Positions 36,242 through 45,979 of a stretch of 64,000 nucleotides of DNA are shown here, in pieces. Position 1 is the stretch's first letter, and each line of letters starts with the position of its first letter. Both the position numbers and the translations under genes were made by a program. The stretch is from NCBI GenBank assembly GCA_023666705.1, contig JAMPBO010000003.1, positions 143,602-207,601 of the forward strand. The letters run 5' to 3'. This DNA is from Bacteroides sp. Lineage in GTDB: Bacteria; Bacillota; Clostridia; Lachnospirales; Lachnospiraceae. The notes under the pieces were generated by a model. It made no database searches, was not told the origin of the DNA, and saw only the letters and a program-made list of their open reading frames with translations.

Positions 36242-37141
36242 ATGGATGAAATGAAATTATTGACAGTGTCTGATATTTACAAAAGCTACAAGGAAAAAGA
36301 AGTGCTTAAGGGTATCAGCTTTGACCTTAATACCGGTGATATTTATGGGCTGATTGGACCAAATGGAATCGGAAAAACGACAATCATAAAGTCTGTAACG
36401 GGTCTTGTAAAATTTGATTCGGGAACAATTACATTTAAGGAAAATCATGATAAGGTGGGGCTGGTGCTCGACCAGAATTGTTTATATTCACAATTAACAG
36501 GCAGTGACAATATAGAATTTTATGTGAGAATGTTCGGGCAGGCGGGAAGCGGCACCACTGAACGTGTGCTAAGGCTTGTTGATTTATATGACGTAAAGGA
36601 TAAGAAGGTTCTGACATATTCCAAGGGAATGAAAAGACGACTGGTTTTAGCCAGAACACTGGCATTTGACCCCAATTTACTCATATTGGATGAGCCCTTT
36701 GACGGTCTTGATTTAAGCAGCCAGATGACAATGATAAAGTGCCTGAAACAATGGGTTGGTCAGGGGAACAGGGGGATATTATACACATCCCACAATATGA
36801 GTGAGGTAAAAATGTTCTGCAACAGGCTGGGCTTTATAAAGGACGGAAAAATTGCAAAGCAGGGTAATATAACAGATTTGCTGCGAGACAGCTTTAAATG
36901 CTTAAGAATTGTGCCGCAAAGTAAGGACGTGCAGCAGATTATAAATTGTATCGGGGATTTCATCCATACCTATAAGCTGGAGGCGGACGAGCTTAAGCTG
37001 TTTATGGATGAGGAAAATATAAATGCAGTTTATGAAAGACTGAAGGCTGCTGACATTGCACTTGCCGAGTTTAACAAGGAGTACAAGGATTTGATAGATA
37101 TTTATGTAGGGGTGAATGGGATTGAAACGGACAATGATTAA
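36242..37141 (+). CDS. ABC transporter ATP-binding protein
   Basis: 299 aa from ATG 36242; TTG 36221 is possible but adds a segment absent from the family. Walker A GPNGIGKTT is near residues 36-44, the signature YSKGMKRRLVLA near 130, Walker B LLILDEPFDGLD near 151, and the switch His in YTSHNMSEV. A C-terminal regulatory extension of about 90 residues is like the exporter type (CcmA/DrrA). The permease gene starts inside its 3' end, so the two form a complex. The substrate is unknown. Confidence 0.92.
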   Translation: MDEMKLLTVSDIYKSYKEKEVLKGISFDLNTGDIYGLIGPNGIGKTTIIKSVTGLVKFDSGTITFKENHDKVGLVLDQNCLYSQLTGSDNIEFYVRMFGQAGSGTTERVLRLVDLYDVKDKKVLTYSKGMKRRLVLARTLAFDPNLLILDEPFDGLDLSSQMTMIKCLKQWVGQGNRGILYTSHNMSEVKMFCNRLGFIKDGKIAKQGNITDLLRDSFKCLRIVPQSKDVQQIINCIGDFIHTYKLEADELKLFMDEENINAVYERLKAADIALAEFNKEYKDLIDIYVGVNGIETDND

Positions 37142-37832
37142 GGGAATGATGTGGAAGGAATGGAAGCAGTTTATCGGTTCCTCCGCAGTGCTGATTGCAT
37201 TTTATATGCTTGTATTTGTATCAACCTTTTATTTTAATATAGAGACTCTGTTAGAGGAAGGTGCACTGGATTATTATGCACGCTTTGGCATCTGTTCCTC
37301 TCTCGTTATATTTATTATGTGCATTTCAGGCTGTATCGTAATTTCTCAAAGCATATCCACTGACAAAAGAGAGGGGATATTAAATTCCCTGCTTGGCACT
37401 GCAAAGTCGGCAATGAGCATTTGGATGGGACAGCTTCTGTTTGGGGTTGCTGTCGGCTATCTTTTTTCCATGCTGGGACTTGGGCTTATGCTTGTTACCA
37501 TCTACCTGAAATTTCAACTGGTAATAAAGCTTTCATTTCTTTTATGGGTGGAGCTGATTGTGGTGATGCCTGTTTTTTGTGCCTTTATATTATCCATTTA
37601 CAGCTTTTTGTTATGGATAACAAAGAATAATTTTTTGCAGATGATTATTACAATTTTGCCTACCCTTGCATATATACCTGCCATTATGCTGTCCAATTAC
37701 ATCAATCAGATAACGGATGCTTTGCAGGTTCCGTTTGTCATGGCAGCAGGTCTGATTGGCGTGCTGGGTATACTAGCAGTGGGCTTTATTGTAAACAAAA
37801 TTCCAAGCTCGGTTTTTGTATCTAAGATATAG
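37116..37832 (+). CDS. ABC transporter permease (ABC-2 type)
   Basis: 238 aa, six predicted transmembrane helices with a short cytosolic N-terminus (MIKGMMWKEWKQF). It resembles the small ABC-2 exporter membrane subunits. The start is uncertain: ATG 37116 lies very close to AGGGG (37108-37112), while ATG 37134 gives a protein six residues shorter. It overlaps the ATPase gene by 26 bases, so they are coupled. It is convergent with the PHP gene. Confidence 0.85.
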   Translation: MGLKRTMIKGMMWKEWKQFIGSSAVLIAFYMLVFVSTFYFNIETLLEEGALDYYARFGICSSLVIFIMCISGCIVISQSISTDKREGILNSLLGTAKSAMSIWMGQLLFGVAVGYLFSMLGLGLMLVTIYLKFQLVIKLSFLLWVELIVVMPVFCAFILSIYSFLLWITKNNFLQMIITILPTLAYIPAIMLSNYINQITDALQVPFVMAAGLIGVLGILAVGFIVNKIPSSVFVSKI

Positions 37833-37833
37833 C

Positions 37834-38670
37834 TTACAGCGTTTTGATATGCTCCAGTAATCTGTAAGGAATCCGCATATTACCACGTCCTACGCCAAGC
37901 TGAATATTTGGCTTTATGATGCCGTGAAAATCAGAGCCGCCTGAAATGCAAAGGTCAAGCGTTTGGGCAATCTGACGCAGCTTGTCGCTTTCATATGCAT
38001 TGTTTGAGGAGTGGTAAGCCTCCAAGCCCTTTAAGCCCAGGCCTTTCAGATAAACAAGCAGTTCCTCGATTTGCCTGTAACCCAGATGGTAGAGAAGGGG
38101 ATGGGCAAGAAAGGCAGCTTTGCTGTATGTTGTAAGGATATGCATAGCTGTTTCGCACGTTACCTGTGGCTTTGGCAGATAATATTTACAGCCGATACCG
38201 ATATATTTCCGGAAAGCAACTTCTTTGTCCTTACAGATTCCTTCTTCCACAAGAACACGTGCAAAATGTGCCCTTGTAATGACACTGTCAGGGTTGCCAT
38301 GTAACAGCTTTTCCATCGTTATGGGAAGACCGTCCTTTTGCATCAGCTCAATCATTTTAATATTTCTGCCTTCCCTTGCTTCCTTCAAAAACGAAAGCTC
38401 ACGATTCAGGTCAGGGTTTTCGTAATCCACATAAAAGCCCAATATATGAACCTCGCGGTTTTGGTAGTAGCAGGAAAGCTCGATGCCGGGTACAACCTCT
38501 AAGGGCTTGTCCTTTGTGTAATTCATAATCTCGGATATACCGTCGATGGTATCGTGGTCGGTAAGTGCAATTGCCCGAAGCCCTGCATCTAATGCAAGGT
38601 CGGCAACCTGTGACGGTGTAAAGGAACCGTCCGAGGCATTGGAATGTACGTGTAAATCTATGAACTCCAT
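37834..38670 (-). CDS. PHP-domain phosphoesterase (RNase AM/YciV-like)
   Basis: 278 aa from the ATG at 38670, chosen for the TAGGAG site and because the protein then starts MEFIDLHVHSNASDGS, the first PHP metal motif (HxH). Further metal ligands are in ALTDHDTIDG, VPGIELSC, FLAHPLLYHLG and SGGSDFHG. It resembles 3',5'-nucleoside bisphosphate phosphatases, which degrade pAp and trim RNA 5' ends. A monocistronic gene. Confidence 0.9.
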   Translation of the reverse strand: MEFIDLHVHSNASDGSFTPSQVADLALDAGLRAIALTDHDTIDGISEIMNYTKDKPLEVVPGIELSCYYQNREVHILGFYVDYENPDLNRELSFLKEAREGRNIKMIELMQKDGLPITMEKLLHGNPDSVITRAHFARVLVEEGICKDKEVAFRKYIGIGCKYYLPKPQVTCETAMHILTTYSKAAFLAHPLLYHLGYRQIEELLVYLKGLGLKGLEAYHSSNNAYESDKLRQIAQTLDLCISGGSDFHGIIKPNIQLGVGRGNMRIPYRLLEHIKTL

Positions 38671-38911
38671 AAAAAAACTCCTATTAAAACCTAATTTTTT
38701 ATTATATAATACAACAAGCAATGTTATTTATGAAATAGAAAACTTTATTTCCTATGGTACAATCCGCATAAAGGGATAAAATGATTTTGTCTGTCAGACG
38801 CTGATATTATATACAAATAGTGGGAAATAATCAACCGAAAAAATCAGGGCTGATAGATGTACGAAAAGCAGCGTTTTACATGACACAATTAAACTGAGGG
38901 AGGTGAGCCAC

Positions 38912-39466
38912 ATGATACAGCAGCTTGTGGAATTGGACGGCAATATACTTTTGTGGATTCAGGAGCATTTAAGAACGGATATCATGACCGTAATCATGAA
39001 GGCAATCACAAAGCTTGGAGACAAAGGAATTTTTTTTATAGCCGTAGCTGTTTTACTTATGGTATATAAGCCTACAAGAAAAGCGGGACTGGCTGCCCTG
39101 CTGGGGCTGCTCATTAATTTACTGATTGTAAATGTATGGCTGAAAAATGTAGTTGACCGGACAAGACCATATTATGTGGTTCAGGGACTGCAAAGCCTGT
39201 TGCCGCCCCAGACGGATTCCTCTTTTCCGTCAGGGCATACCAGCCACGCATTTGTGATGGTGGCGGTAATGTGGTCAACCATGAAAAGAAAATACGGTGT
39301 TATTGCACTTGTGCTGGCAATACTGATTGCCTTTAGCAGGCTATATCTCGGCGTGCATTACCCTTCGGATGTGCTTGCAGGTGCTGTTATAGGACTTATT
39401 GCAGGGCTGGTCAGTGTTGCAATCGTAAAACGGTGGAAACAGTCTGATAGCATCGAAGAAAATTGA
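38912..39466 (+). CDS. Phosphatase PAP2 family membrane protein
   Basis: 184 aa from ATG 38912 (GGGAGG at 38898-38903; the GTG at 38903 lies inside it). Five or six transmembrane helices and all three PAP2 motifs: KNVVDRTRP, SFPSGHTSHAF and SRLYLGVHYPSD. It likely removes phosphate from undecaprenyl pyrophosphate or phosphatidate on the outer membrane face. Separate transcript. Confidence 0.93.
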   Translation: MIQQLVELDGNILLWIQEHLRTDIMTVIMKAITKLGDKGIFFIAVAVLLMVYKPTRKAGLAALLGLLINLLIVNVWLKNVVDRTRPYYVVQGLQSLLPPQTDSSFPSGHTSHAFVMVAVMWSTMKRKYGVIALVLAILIAFSRLYLGVHYPSDVLAGAVIGLIAGLVSVAIVKRWKQSDSIEEN

Positions 39467-39498
39467 CTTAAGCATAGTAAAAATACACAAAAAATGAA

Positions 39499-39527
39499 TT
39501 GACTGAATGGGCAAATTTATATATAAT
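39499..39527 (+). promoter_or_regulatory. Strong candidate sigma-A promoter of the SCP2-WYL-hydE run
   Basis: TTGACT (39499-39504), 17-base spacer, TATAAT (39522-39527), 61 bases before the ATG of the SCP2 gene. Confidence 0.75.
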
Positions 39528-39588
39528 TATTATGAAGTAAGTAGTTGAGAGTACATCACGTATTGGCTACATGAAAGGTGGAATAATT

Positions 39589-39906
39589 ATGACATACGAA
39601 GAAATCGTGGAATCAGTAAGAGAGAGACTGAAGGATGTTGACACAAGCTCCGTAAAAGATTTACTTGCCATTCAGGTAAATATTACAGGAGAAGGAGAAG
39701 GGGCATTTTATGTAGAGGTAAAGGATGGAGTGCTCTCAGTGGAACCTTATGAGTATTTTGACAGACAGGCAAAGATTACGATGAAATCAAAGAATTTCCT
39801 TGCCCTTATGGACGGAAAGCTTGACCCGGTTGCAGCATTTACCCTTGGCAAGCTTAAAATAGACGGAAGTATCGAGAAGGTGCTTGAATTCAGCAAGCTT
39901 CTGTAG
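39589..39906 (+). CDS. SCP2 sterol-binding-domain protein
   Basis: 105 aa from ATG 39589 (AAAGGTGG at about 39573-39580). The whole protein is one SCP2 domain: an N-terminal helix, then the strands GEGAFYVEVKDGVLSVEP, AKITMKSKNFLALMDGKLDPVAAFTLGKLKIDGS, the latter being the family signature. In bacteria such domains bind lipids or hydrophobic cofactors; the ligand here is unknown. It is first in a run with the WYL regulator and hydE. Confidence 0.88.
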   Translation: MTYEEIVESVRERLKDVDTSSVKDLLAIQVNITGEGEGAFYVEVKDGVLSVEPYEYFDRQAKITMKSKNFLALMDGKLDPVAAFTLGKLKIDGSIEKVLEFSKLL

Positions 39907-39940
39907 TTTTTCATCAATAGAAAACACATCGGAGGACTGT

Positions 39941-40939
39941 ATGGCAAAAAATGAAAACCAAAAGCTTAAGCTAATCTATATCTTGAAAATGCTTTATCAG
40001 GAAACAGACGAGGAACACGGTGTTACCATAAAGGATATACAGGAAATGCTGGAACGGCATAATATAAAAGCAGAGAGAAAAAGCCTGTATAACGATATCG
40101 CAACCCTTGAGGAATTCGGACTGGATATTATCAGGGACAAGCATGACCGGACGATGTATTACAAGCTGGTTTCAAGGGAATTTGAGCTGGCGGAGCTTAA
40201 GCTTTTGGTGGATGCCGTGCAGTCCTCCAAATTTATTACCGTAAACAAAACCGATGCACTAATAAAAAAGCTGGAAGGTCTGACAAGTAAATATGAGGCA
40301 GGTGAGCTTCAGCGTCAGGTGCACGTGGCGAACAGGGTAAAAAATTCCAATGAAAAAATATATCTGTCGGTGGATGCACTGCACAGTGCAATACATAAAG
40401 GTGTTCAGGTCGAATTTTTGTATACCGCATGGAACATGAAAAAGGAGCTTGAGCCAAAGCATGGCGGAAAAATATACAGAATAAGTCCGTGGGGACTGGT
40501 GTGGGACGATGAAAATTATTATCTGGTCGGTTATGACGAGGCAGCCTGTAAGATAAAACATTATCGGGTTGACAAAATAGATAAGCTGAATGAAACCAGT
40601 ATCCCAAGGCAAGGTGAGGAATATTTCCGTAATTATGACATGGCGGCATATTCAAAGAAAACTTTTGGTATGTATGGAGGAGAGGAGCATCGGGTAAAGC
40701 TTAAGGTGGATAATAAACTTGTAGGAGTGATATTGGACCGGTTTGGAACGGATGTTGCACTTATTCCTGTCAAGGGTGAAAACTACTTCACCGTAAATGT
40801 GGATGTATCCGTTAGCGGACCGTTCCTGGGCTGGATAGCAGGTCTTGGAAGCGGTGTCGAGATTGTTGCACCTAAGGATGTCAGATTAAAAATGGCAGAT
40901 ATGGTAAAAGGGCTGAATGAAAAATATAGGATAAAGTAA
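39941..40939 (+). CDS. WYL-domain transcriptional regulator
   Basis: 332 aa from ATG 39941 (GGAGG at 39931-39935). An N-terminal winged-helix HTH (about 1-90; KLKLIYILKMLYQETDEEHG, RKSLYNDIATLEEFG) is followed by the WYL domain (YRISPWGLVWDDENYYLVGYD near 180-200) and a C-terminal WCX segment. WYL proteins bind nucleic acids or nucleotide signals and often act as regulators. Thirty-four bases after SCP2 and 12 before hydE. Confidence 0.9.
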   Translation: MAKNENQKLKLIYILKMLYQETDEEHGVTIKDIQEMLERHNIKAERKSLYNDIATLEEFGLDIIRDKHDRTMYYKLVSREFELAELKLLVDAVQSSKFITVNKTDALIKKLEGLTSKYEAGELQRQVHVANRVKNSNEKIYLSVDALHSAIHKGVQVEFLYTAWNMKKELEPKHGGKIYRISPWGLVWDDENYYLVGYDEAACKIKHYRVDKIDKLNETSIPRQGEEYFRNYDMAAYSKKTFGMYGGEEHRVKLKVDNKLVGVILDRFGTDVALIPVKGENYFTVNVDVSVSGPFLGWIAGLGSGVEIVAPKDVRLKMADMVKGLNEKYRIK

Positions 40940-40951
40940 AAGTGGTGTGAT

Positions 40952-41992
40952 ATGCAGGAAGCAGATAAGCTTATTTCAGGGGAAAAACTTACACATGGTG
41001 AATATGTACGGCTGGTGGAAGGCTTCAGGGATGAGAACGTCAGGGAGACCTTACAGAAAGAAGCAGTACATATCAGAAGTATGCATTATGGCAGACGTGT
41101 ATTTATTAGGGGACTGATAGAATTCACAAATTACTGTCGTAATGGATGCTTTTATTGTGGAATCAATTCTTCCTGTACAGATACAAATAGATATAGACTG
41201 ACTAAGGAGGAAATCTTAACCTGCTGTTTGAATGGTTATCAATTGGGATTTCGGACGTTTGTGCTTCAGGGTGGCGAGGATATGTATTTCACAGATGATA
41301 TTTTGGTTGACATAATATCAACAATCAAAAACAGGTTCCCTGATTGTGCAATCACACTTTCCATTGGTGAGCGGGAATATGCAAGCTATGAAAGGTTGAA
41401 GAAAGCAGGGGCAGACAGATATTTGCTGCGTCATGAAACTGCCGATGAAATGCATTACAGGCAGCTCCACCCAAGCAGTATGAGCCTTTCAAACCGAAAA
41501 AAATGCCTATATGACTTAAAGGCACTTGGATATCAGGTTGGGGCAGGCTTTATGGTGGGGTCGCCAAAACAGACAAGCGAAAATATTGCTTCCGATTTAG
41601 AGTTTTTAAATGAGCTTAAGCCACATATGATAGGAATTGGTCCGTTTATCCCACATCATGCTACAAGATTTGCAAATGAGGAGCAGGGAAGCGTGGAACT
41701 TACCCTCCATCTGCTTACCATACTGCGGATTATGTTTCCTAAAGTGCTTCTTCCTGCCACTACGGCACTTGGCACGGCAAAAGAGGATGGACGGGAAAGA
41801 GGAATTCTTGCAGGTGCCAATGTTGTAATGCCAAACTTATCGCCAAAGCAGCACAGGCAGGATTATGCACTTTACAACAATAAAATATGCACTGGCGATG
41901 AGGCAGCCGAGTGCATAGAAAAGCTCCGCCAGAAATTTCTTGATATCGGATATGAAATCGTCTGCGATAGAGGAGATTATCCGGCAAGCTGA
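40952..41992 (+). CDS. hydE: [FeFe]-hydrogenase maturase HydE (radical SAM)
   Basis: 346 aa. HydE builds part of the H-cluster dithiomethylamine-containing diiron subcluster. The radical-SAM triad is CRNGCFYCGIN (C-x3-C-x2-C) near residues 63-70; downstream are RTFVLQGGED and the barrel motifs YLLRHETADEMHYRQLHP and GAGFMVGSPKQT typical of HydE/PylB. Neither HydF, HydG nor hydrogenase genes are in the window, so these must lie elsewhere. It shares a likely operon with WYL and SCP2 genes. Confidence 0.9.
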   Translation: MQEADKLISGEKLTHGEYVRLVEGFRDENVRETLQKEAVHIRSMHYGRRVFIRGLIEFTNYCRNGCFYCGINSSCTDTNRYRLTKEEILTCCLNGYQLGFRTFVLQGGEDMYFTDDILVDIISTIKNRFPDCAITLSIGEREYASYERLKKAGADRYLLRHETADEMHYRQLHPSSMSLSNRKKCLYDLKALGYQVGAGFMVGSPKQTSENIASDLEFLNELKPHMIGIGPFIPHHATRFANEEQGSVELTLHLLTILRIMFPKVLLPATTALGTAKEDGRERGILAGANVVMPNLSPKQHRQDYALYNNKICTGDEAAECIEKLRQKFLDIGYEIVCDRGDYPAS

Positions 41993-42044
41993 TATGGTAG
42001 CCGCAAAAGAAACTGATAGCATGATGAAATTGCCTTAGCACCTT

Positions 42045-42911
42045 TTATCGGTTTTGTTGCGTTGTTAAAAGCTTTAACAGCTCATCTGGGGAAAATGTGT
42101 ATTTTGTCCGACAGAAATCACAGACTACCTCAATTGGTTTTCCCTCGTCAATCATGTCAGCAATTTCCTTGCGTCCCAGGCTTATCACTGCTTTTTCTAC
42201 CCGTTCCTTGCTACAGTCGCACATATAGGAGCAGGGCAGTGTGTCAGTAATGGCAACATCATGTCCTTCAAATATAGCTGCTATTATTTTTTCTACAGAC
42301 ATTCCGTTTTCTAACATGGCGGTAAAGGAAAAATCCTTTAGCCGTTCCTCGAGAAATGTGATAATTTCATCTTTTGCAAACGGCATCAGCTGTATGATAA
42401 AACCGCCTGCAACACGAACCGCTGCAGTATCGTCAAGAAGAACGCCAAGGGCTACGGAGGATGGTATCTGTTCGCTGGTAACAAAGTAATAGGTTAAATC
42501 CTCGGCAATTTCACTGCTTACAAGGTGGGTTTGTCCCACATAGGGTTCTTTCATTCCAATATCCTTAATTACGCTCATTACTCCTAAGTCAATTGCCTTT
42601 GCAACATCCTTTGCAGGGAGCATAACGTCAGCTTCGCTGACATATCCTTTGACATTTCCTTTTGAGTCGGCGGTTACAAGCATGCCATGCAAGGGACCCT
42701 GACATTCCACCCGGATTGTAAGTGTATCCGTGTCATTTTTGCACATGGCACCCATGAGTACGCCGCCTGTCAACAGTCTGCCCAGTGCATTTGTTACCAC
42801 AGGACTTGTGTTGTGTGTGATTCTGGCTTTTTCAACTGTTTCCGTGGAGCAGCATGCGAAAAACCGGACCTGATTACCGGCAGCCATTCCTCTTACTATA
42901 TAATCTGACAT
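42045..42911 (-). CDS. hslO: Redox-regulated chaperone Hsp33
   Basis: 288 aa. Holdase activated by oxidation. The N-terminal substrate-binding domain starts SDYIVRGMAAGNQVRFFAC; the C-terminal zinc switch is CDCSKERVEKA (CxC) and VVCDFCRTKYTF (CxxC). GGAGG precedes the ATG. A methyltransferase gene lies upstream on the same strand with a 49-base gap. Confidence 0.95.
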   Translation of the reverse strand: MSDYIVRGMAAGNQVRFFACCSTETVEKARITHNTSPVVTNALGRLLTGGVLMGAMCKNDTDTLTIRVECQGPLHGMLVTADSKGNVKGYVSEADVMLPAKDVAKAIDLGVMSVIKDIGMKEPYVGQTHLVSSEIAEDLTYYFVTSEQIPSSVALGVLLDDTAAVRVAGGFIIQLMPFAKDEIITFLEERLKDFSFTAMLENGMSVEKIIAAIFEGHDVAITDTLPCSYMCDCSKERVEKAVISLGRKEIADMIDEGKPIEVVCDFCRTKYTFSPDELLKLLTTQQNR

Positions 42912-42960
42912 TTTAGTAGACCTCCTAATATCTGGCTGTTATATCTTTTACTGCAAACCA

Positions 42961-43719
42961 TTATTTACCGTGTTCACGTGCAATCACGTAAATGCGTTCA
43001 CTATCATTTGTGGCGGGATTATGGGTAAAGGCATCATAGGAGCATATAAGCTCAAGTCCCGATTTTTGGACGAGTTTTGTTATTTCATCCAGGGTATAGC
43101 CTCTTTGCAGATGCAGCTCCTCGTATTTGCGGAACAGGGTGTCATCGTCTGTTTCCCTGATAAACAGGCTGAGTGCAAGCTCATTGATATCGGCGTCTGT
43201 ATCGTAGTAATTGTCCCAGATGAAACTTATGTCCTCCCTGTCCTCGGCAATGGTAGCATCAGCAACCACATCAAGGTAATAGTGACGTGTGTTAAAATCA
43301 AAAATAAAAATTCCCTTTGGGTCAAGATAATTATTCACGAGGGAAAATACGTCGAGCAGATCATCGGGTTCCAAAATGTAATTGATGCTGTCACAGACAC
43401 TTATGATTGCAGAAACTGTACCGTATAGCTCAAATTCCCGCATATCCTGACAGAGATAGAGCGACGATGAGGCATCCGTTTTTTTGGAGCGTGCAACATC
43501 TAACATGGAAAGGGAATTGTCGATGCCAATCATGTCATAGCCTGCTTTTGCAAGCCGTTCCGTTATATTGCCTGTTCCACAGCCAAGCTCGGCGGCGATA
43601 CCGTCTGTTATGCCATATTCCGTTAATAAACCGTGTATGTAATGAAACCAGTCATCATAGGGAATATTATCCATTAACCGGTCATAAACCAACGCAAAAT
43701 CTGAATATGCCTCTGACAT
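42961..43719 (-). CDS. Class I SAM-dependent methyltransferase
   Basis: 252 aa. It starts YSDFALVYDRLMDNIPYDDW, typical of a clostridial class I methyltransferase group, with motif I ELGCGTGNITERLAKAGYDMIGIDNS and post-motif SVCDSINYIL. The substrate is unknown. It has an AGGTGG site and is probably cotranscribed with hslO. Confidence 0.87.
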   Translation of the reverse strand: MSEAYSDFALVYDRLMDNIPYDDWFHYIHGLLTEYGITDGIAAELGCGTGNITERLAKAGYDMIGIDNSLSMLDVARSKKTDASSSLYLCQDMREFELYGTVSAIISVCDSINYILEPDDLLDVFSLVNNYLDPKGIFIFDFNTRHYYLDVVADATIAEDREDISFIWDNYYDTDADINELALSLFIRETDDDTLFRKYEELHLQRGYTLDEITKLVQKSGLELICSYDAFTHNPATNDSERIYVIAREHGK

Positions 43720-43813
43720 GGAACCACCTGCCTTTTTACCTGTCTGCTATCTTGAAACCACTACTTTGATTACCGCTAAATTATAAGATAAAAAAAAGAC
43801 AAATACAAGCCTG

Positions 43814-43842
43814 TTTACTTCACAATTTACTTATGCTAAACT
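43814..43842 (+). promoter_or_regulatory. Candidate promoter of the LTA-synthase-like gene
   Basis: TTTACT (43814-43819), 17-base spacer, TAAACT (43837-43842), about 100 bases before the ATG. Confidence 0.45.
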
Positions 43843-43940
43843 AAACATGTTTGTGGAAAATGAAATTGCGGCAGGCTTCTTACAAGTCTGCATGTAGTAT
43901 CAGTGTGTTGGCTGATGCTCAAGGGAAGGGTTAAAATAAA

Positions 43941-45929
43941 ATGGCTGGATTTATTACATATCCCCTTAGTATTATATATTTGGAAGTCTTGTTTCATGTG
44001 GCAGTCTACGGTTCAGTAAACGGATTTATGATTTACCCGGTTTTGTTTGGAATGGCAGTCGGAATATCAGTGTCCGCCATCTTAAATTTGCTGCCTGTCC
44101 TTGCAGGAAAAATAACAGGCAGTATTATTGTGGCACTTTTTTCTGTGTACTATGTGGTACAGCTTATATATTTTAAAATATTCGGCACATTTTTAAGTCT
44201 TGTTTCCCTTGGCGGAGCAGAAAATGCAATGAATTTTAAAAGTGTTTTATTTGAAACACTTGGAAAAAATGTGGGGTGGCTTGTAGCACTTTTCGTGCCG
44301 TTTATGGTCGTTATGCTTCTTAACATTAAGGGAACTATTAGAAAAATGGCTTTAAAGGGAAAGCTGATTGGACTTGGTGCTTCGGCTGTAAGCTTTTTGC
44401 TTGCGGTTTTATCCTTAAATATACATGGAAGGACTGCCTATTCACCCTACAGTCTGTTCCATGATAAATATGTGCTTGAGCTGTCCATGAATAAGCTTGG
44501 AGTTGCAGTTACCACAGCAAGGGACGGCATGAGCTTACTGGGCAGGACGGATAATAAGCAAAGCTTTGTGATGCAGGAGGAGACAGAGCAGGAGAAGGAG
44601 ATTGCTGTGTATGCAGGAGCTGCAATTTTAAATGCAGATGACAACGGACAGGCTGTAATATATGAACCGTGGATTGATGCAACAATTGATTTTAATGGAC
44701 TTTATAATAAGACGGAGGATGGTGACCTGAAAAACATAACGGCATATATGACAAGCTGTGAGCCGTCATACAAAAATGAGTATACGGGGATGTTTCAGGA
44801 TTACAATTTAGTATTTGTTACGGCGGAAAGCTTAAGCAGATATGGTATATCGGATACATGCACGCCTACTCTTTATAAGCTGATGAATGAGGGATTTGTG
44901 TTTGAGAATTTTTATAATCCCATATGGTATCACAGCACAATAGATGGCGAGTATGTAAATTGTCTTAGCCAGTATCCATGTTCATCACAGTGGAGCTTTT
45001 ACAAGTCAGGGGAGACATACCAGCCGTATGCACTTGGAAATGCACTGAACAAGGAAGGCTATGACAGCTATGCCTATCACGATTTTGTCTTTTACTATTA
45101 TGACAGGAGCAAGACGCATCCTAACATGGGTTATGATTTTAAGGCGGTAGATTATGGACTTGATATACCGTGCTATGTTATGTATTCGGATATCGATATG
45201 GTTGAGGCATCCTATGAAGAGTTTATCCATAAAGATAAATTTCATGTATACTATATGACTTTTAGCGGACATCTTCCTTACAATTACAATGATAACTCCA
45301 TGTGTTTAAGAAATAGGGAGGAAGCGGAAAAGCTTACGGAAAATATGGGACTTTCGGAGGAGGCAGTAGCTTACATTGCGGCTCAGATGGAGCTTGACAA
45401 AGCACTTGGACTTTTGATGGAAAAGCTTGAGGAGGAGGGTAAGCTGGAACAGACCTTATTTGTTGTCACGCCTGACCATTATCCGTACGGTCTCTCACGG
45501 GATACCTATAATGAGCTTGCAGGAAAGGAAATTCACAATGATATATTTGAGCTTAACAGGTCCTGCCTCGGAATATGGAGTGCGTCCATGAAGGAACCTG
45601 TAAGGGTGGATAAGGCATGTGCCAGTGTGGATATCCTTCCGACGGTTCTCAATCTGATGAATGTATCCTTTGACTCAAGGCTTTTGGCAGGGCGGGATAT
45701 ATTATCGGATGCTGAGCCGCTTGTAGTATTTGCAGACCACAGCTTTATAAATGATAAGATAAAATATAACACGGGCACGGGTGCTCTTACTTATTTAATG
45801 GACGAAAAATATTTGAACGAATCTTATTTGGAGGATATAATAGAACAGGTGGAAAACCGGCTTTATATTTCGGATTTAATGATAGATAAGGATTATTTCT
45901 CTTTTGTATATGAAATCGGGAGCCAATAA
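43941..45929 (+). CDS. LTA-synthase-family sulfatase (phosphoglycerol transferase-like)
   Basis: 662 aa. The N-terminal 165 residues hold four or five transmembrane helices; the rest is an extracellular alkaline-phosphatase/sulfatase domain. The nucleophile Thr333 is in WYHSTIDGEYVNCLSQYP; metal ligands include Glu in FVTAESLSRYG, the DHYPYG segment and FADHSF near the C-terminus. It would transfer glycerol phosphate or a similar group to lipid or glycan at the cell surface. It precedes the Agr-type two-component genes by 50 bases; cotranscription is possible. Confidence 0.9.
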   Translation: MAGFITYPLSIIYLEVLFHVAVYGSVNGFMIYPVLFGMAVGISVSAILNLLPVLAGKITGSIIVALFSVYYVVQLIYFKIFGTFLSLVSLGGAENAMNFKSVLFETLGKNVGWLVALFVPFMVVMLLNIKGTIRKMALKGKLIGLGASAVSFLLAVLSLNIHGRTAYSPYSLFHDKYVLELSMNKLGVAVTTARDGMSLLGRTDNKQSFVMQEETEQEKEIAVYAGAAILNADDNGQAVIYEPWIDATIDFNGLYNKTEDGDLKNITAYMTSCEPSYKNEYTGMFQDYNLVFVTAESLSRYGISDTCTPTLYKLMNEGFVFENFYNPIWYHSTIDGEYVNCLSQYPCSSQWSFYKSGETYQPYALGNALNKEGYDSYAYHDFVFYYYDRSKTHPNMGYDFKAVDYGLDIPCYVMYSDIDMVEASYEEFIHKDKFHVYYMTFSGHLPYNYNDNSMCLRNREEAEKLTENMGLSEEAVAYIAAQMELDKALGLLMEKLEEEGKLEQTLFVVTPDHYPYGLSRDTYNELAGKEIHNDIFELNRSCLGIWSASMKEPVRVDKACASVDILPTVLNLMNVSFDSRLLAGRDILSDAEPLVVFADHSFINDKIKYNTGTGALTYLMDEKYLNESYLEDIIEQVENRLYISDLMIDKDYFSFVYEIGSQ

Positions 45930-45979
45930 GTATTCAGATAAAAAGTAACAAAGGTGCAGGAATCAGGGAGACATAAGAA

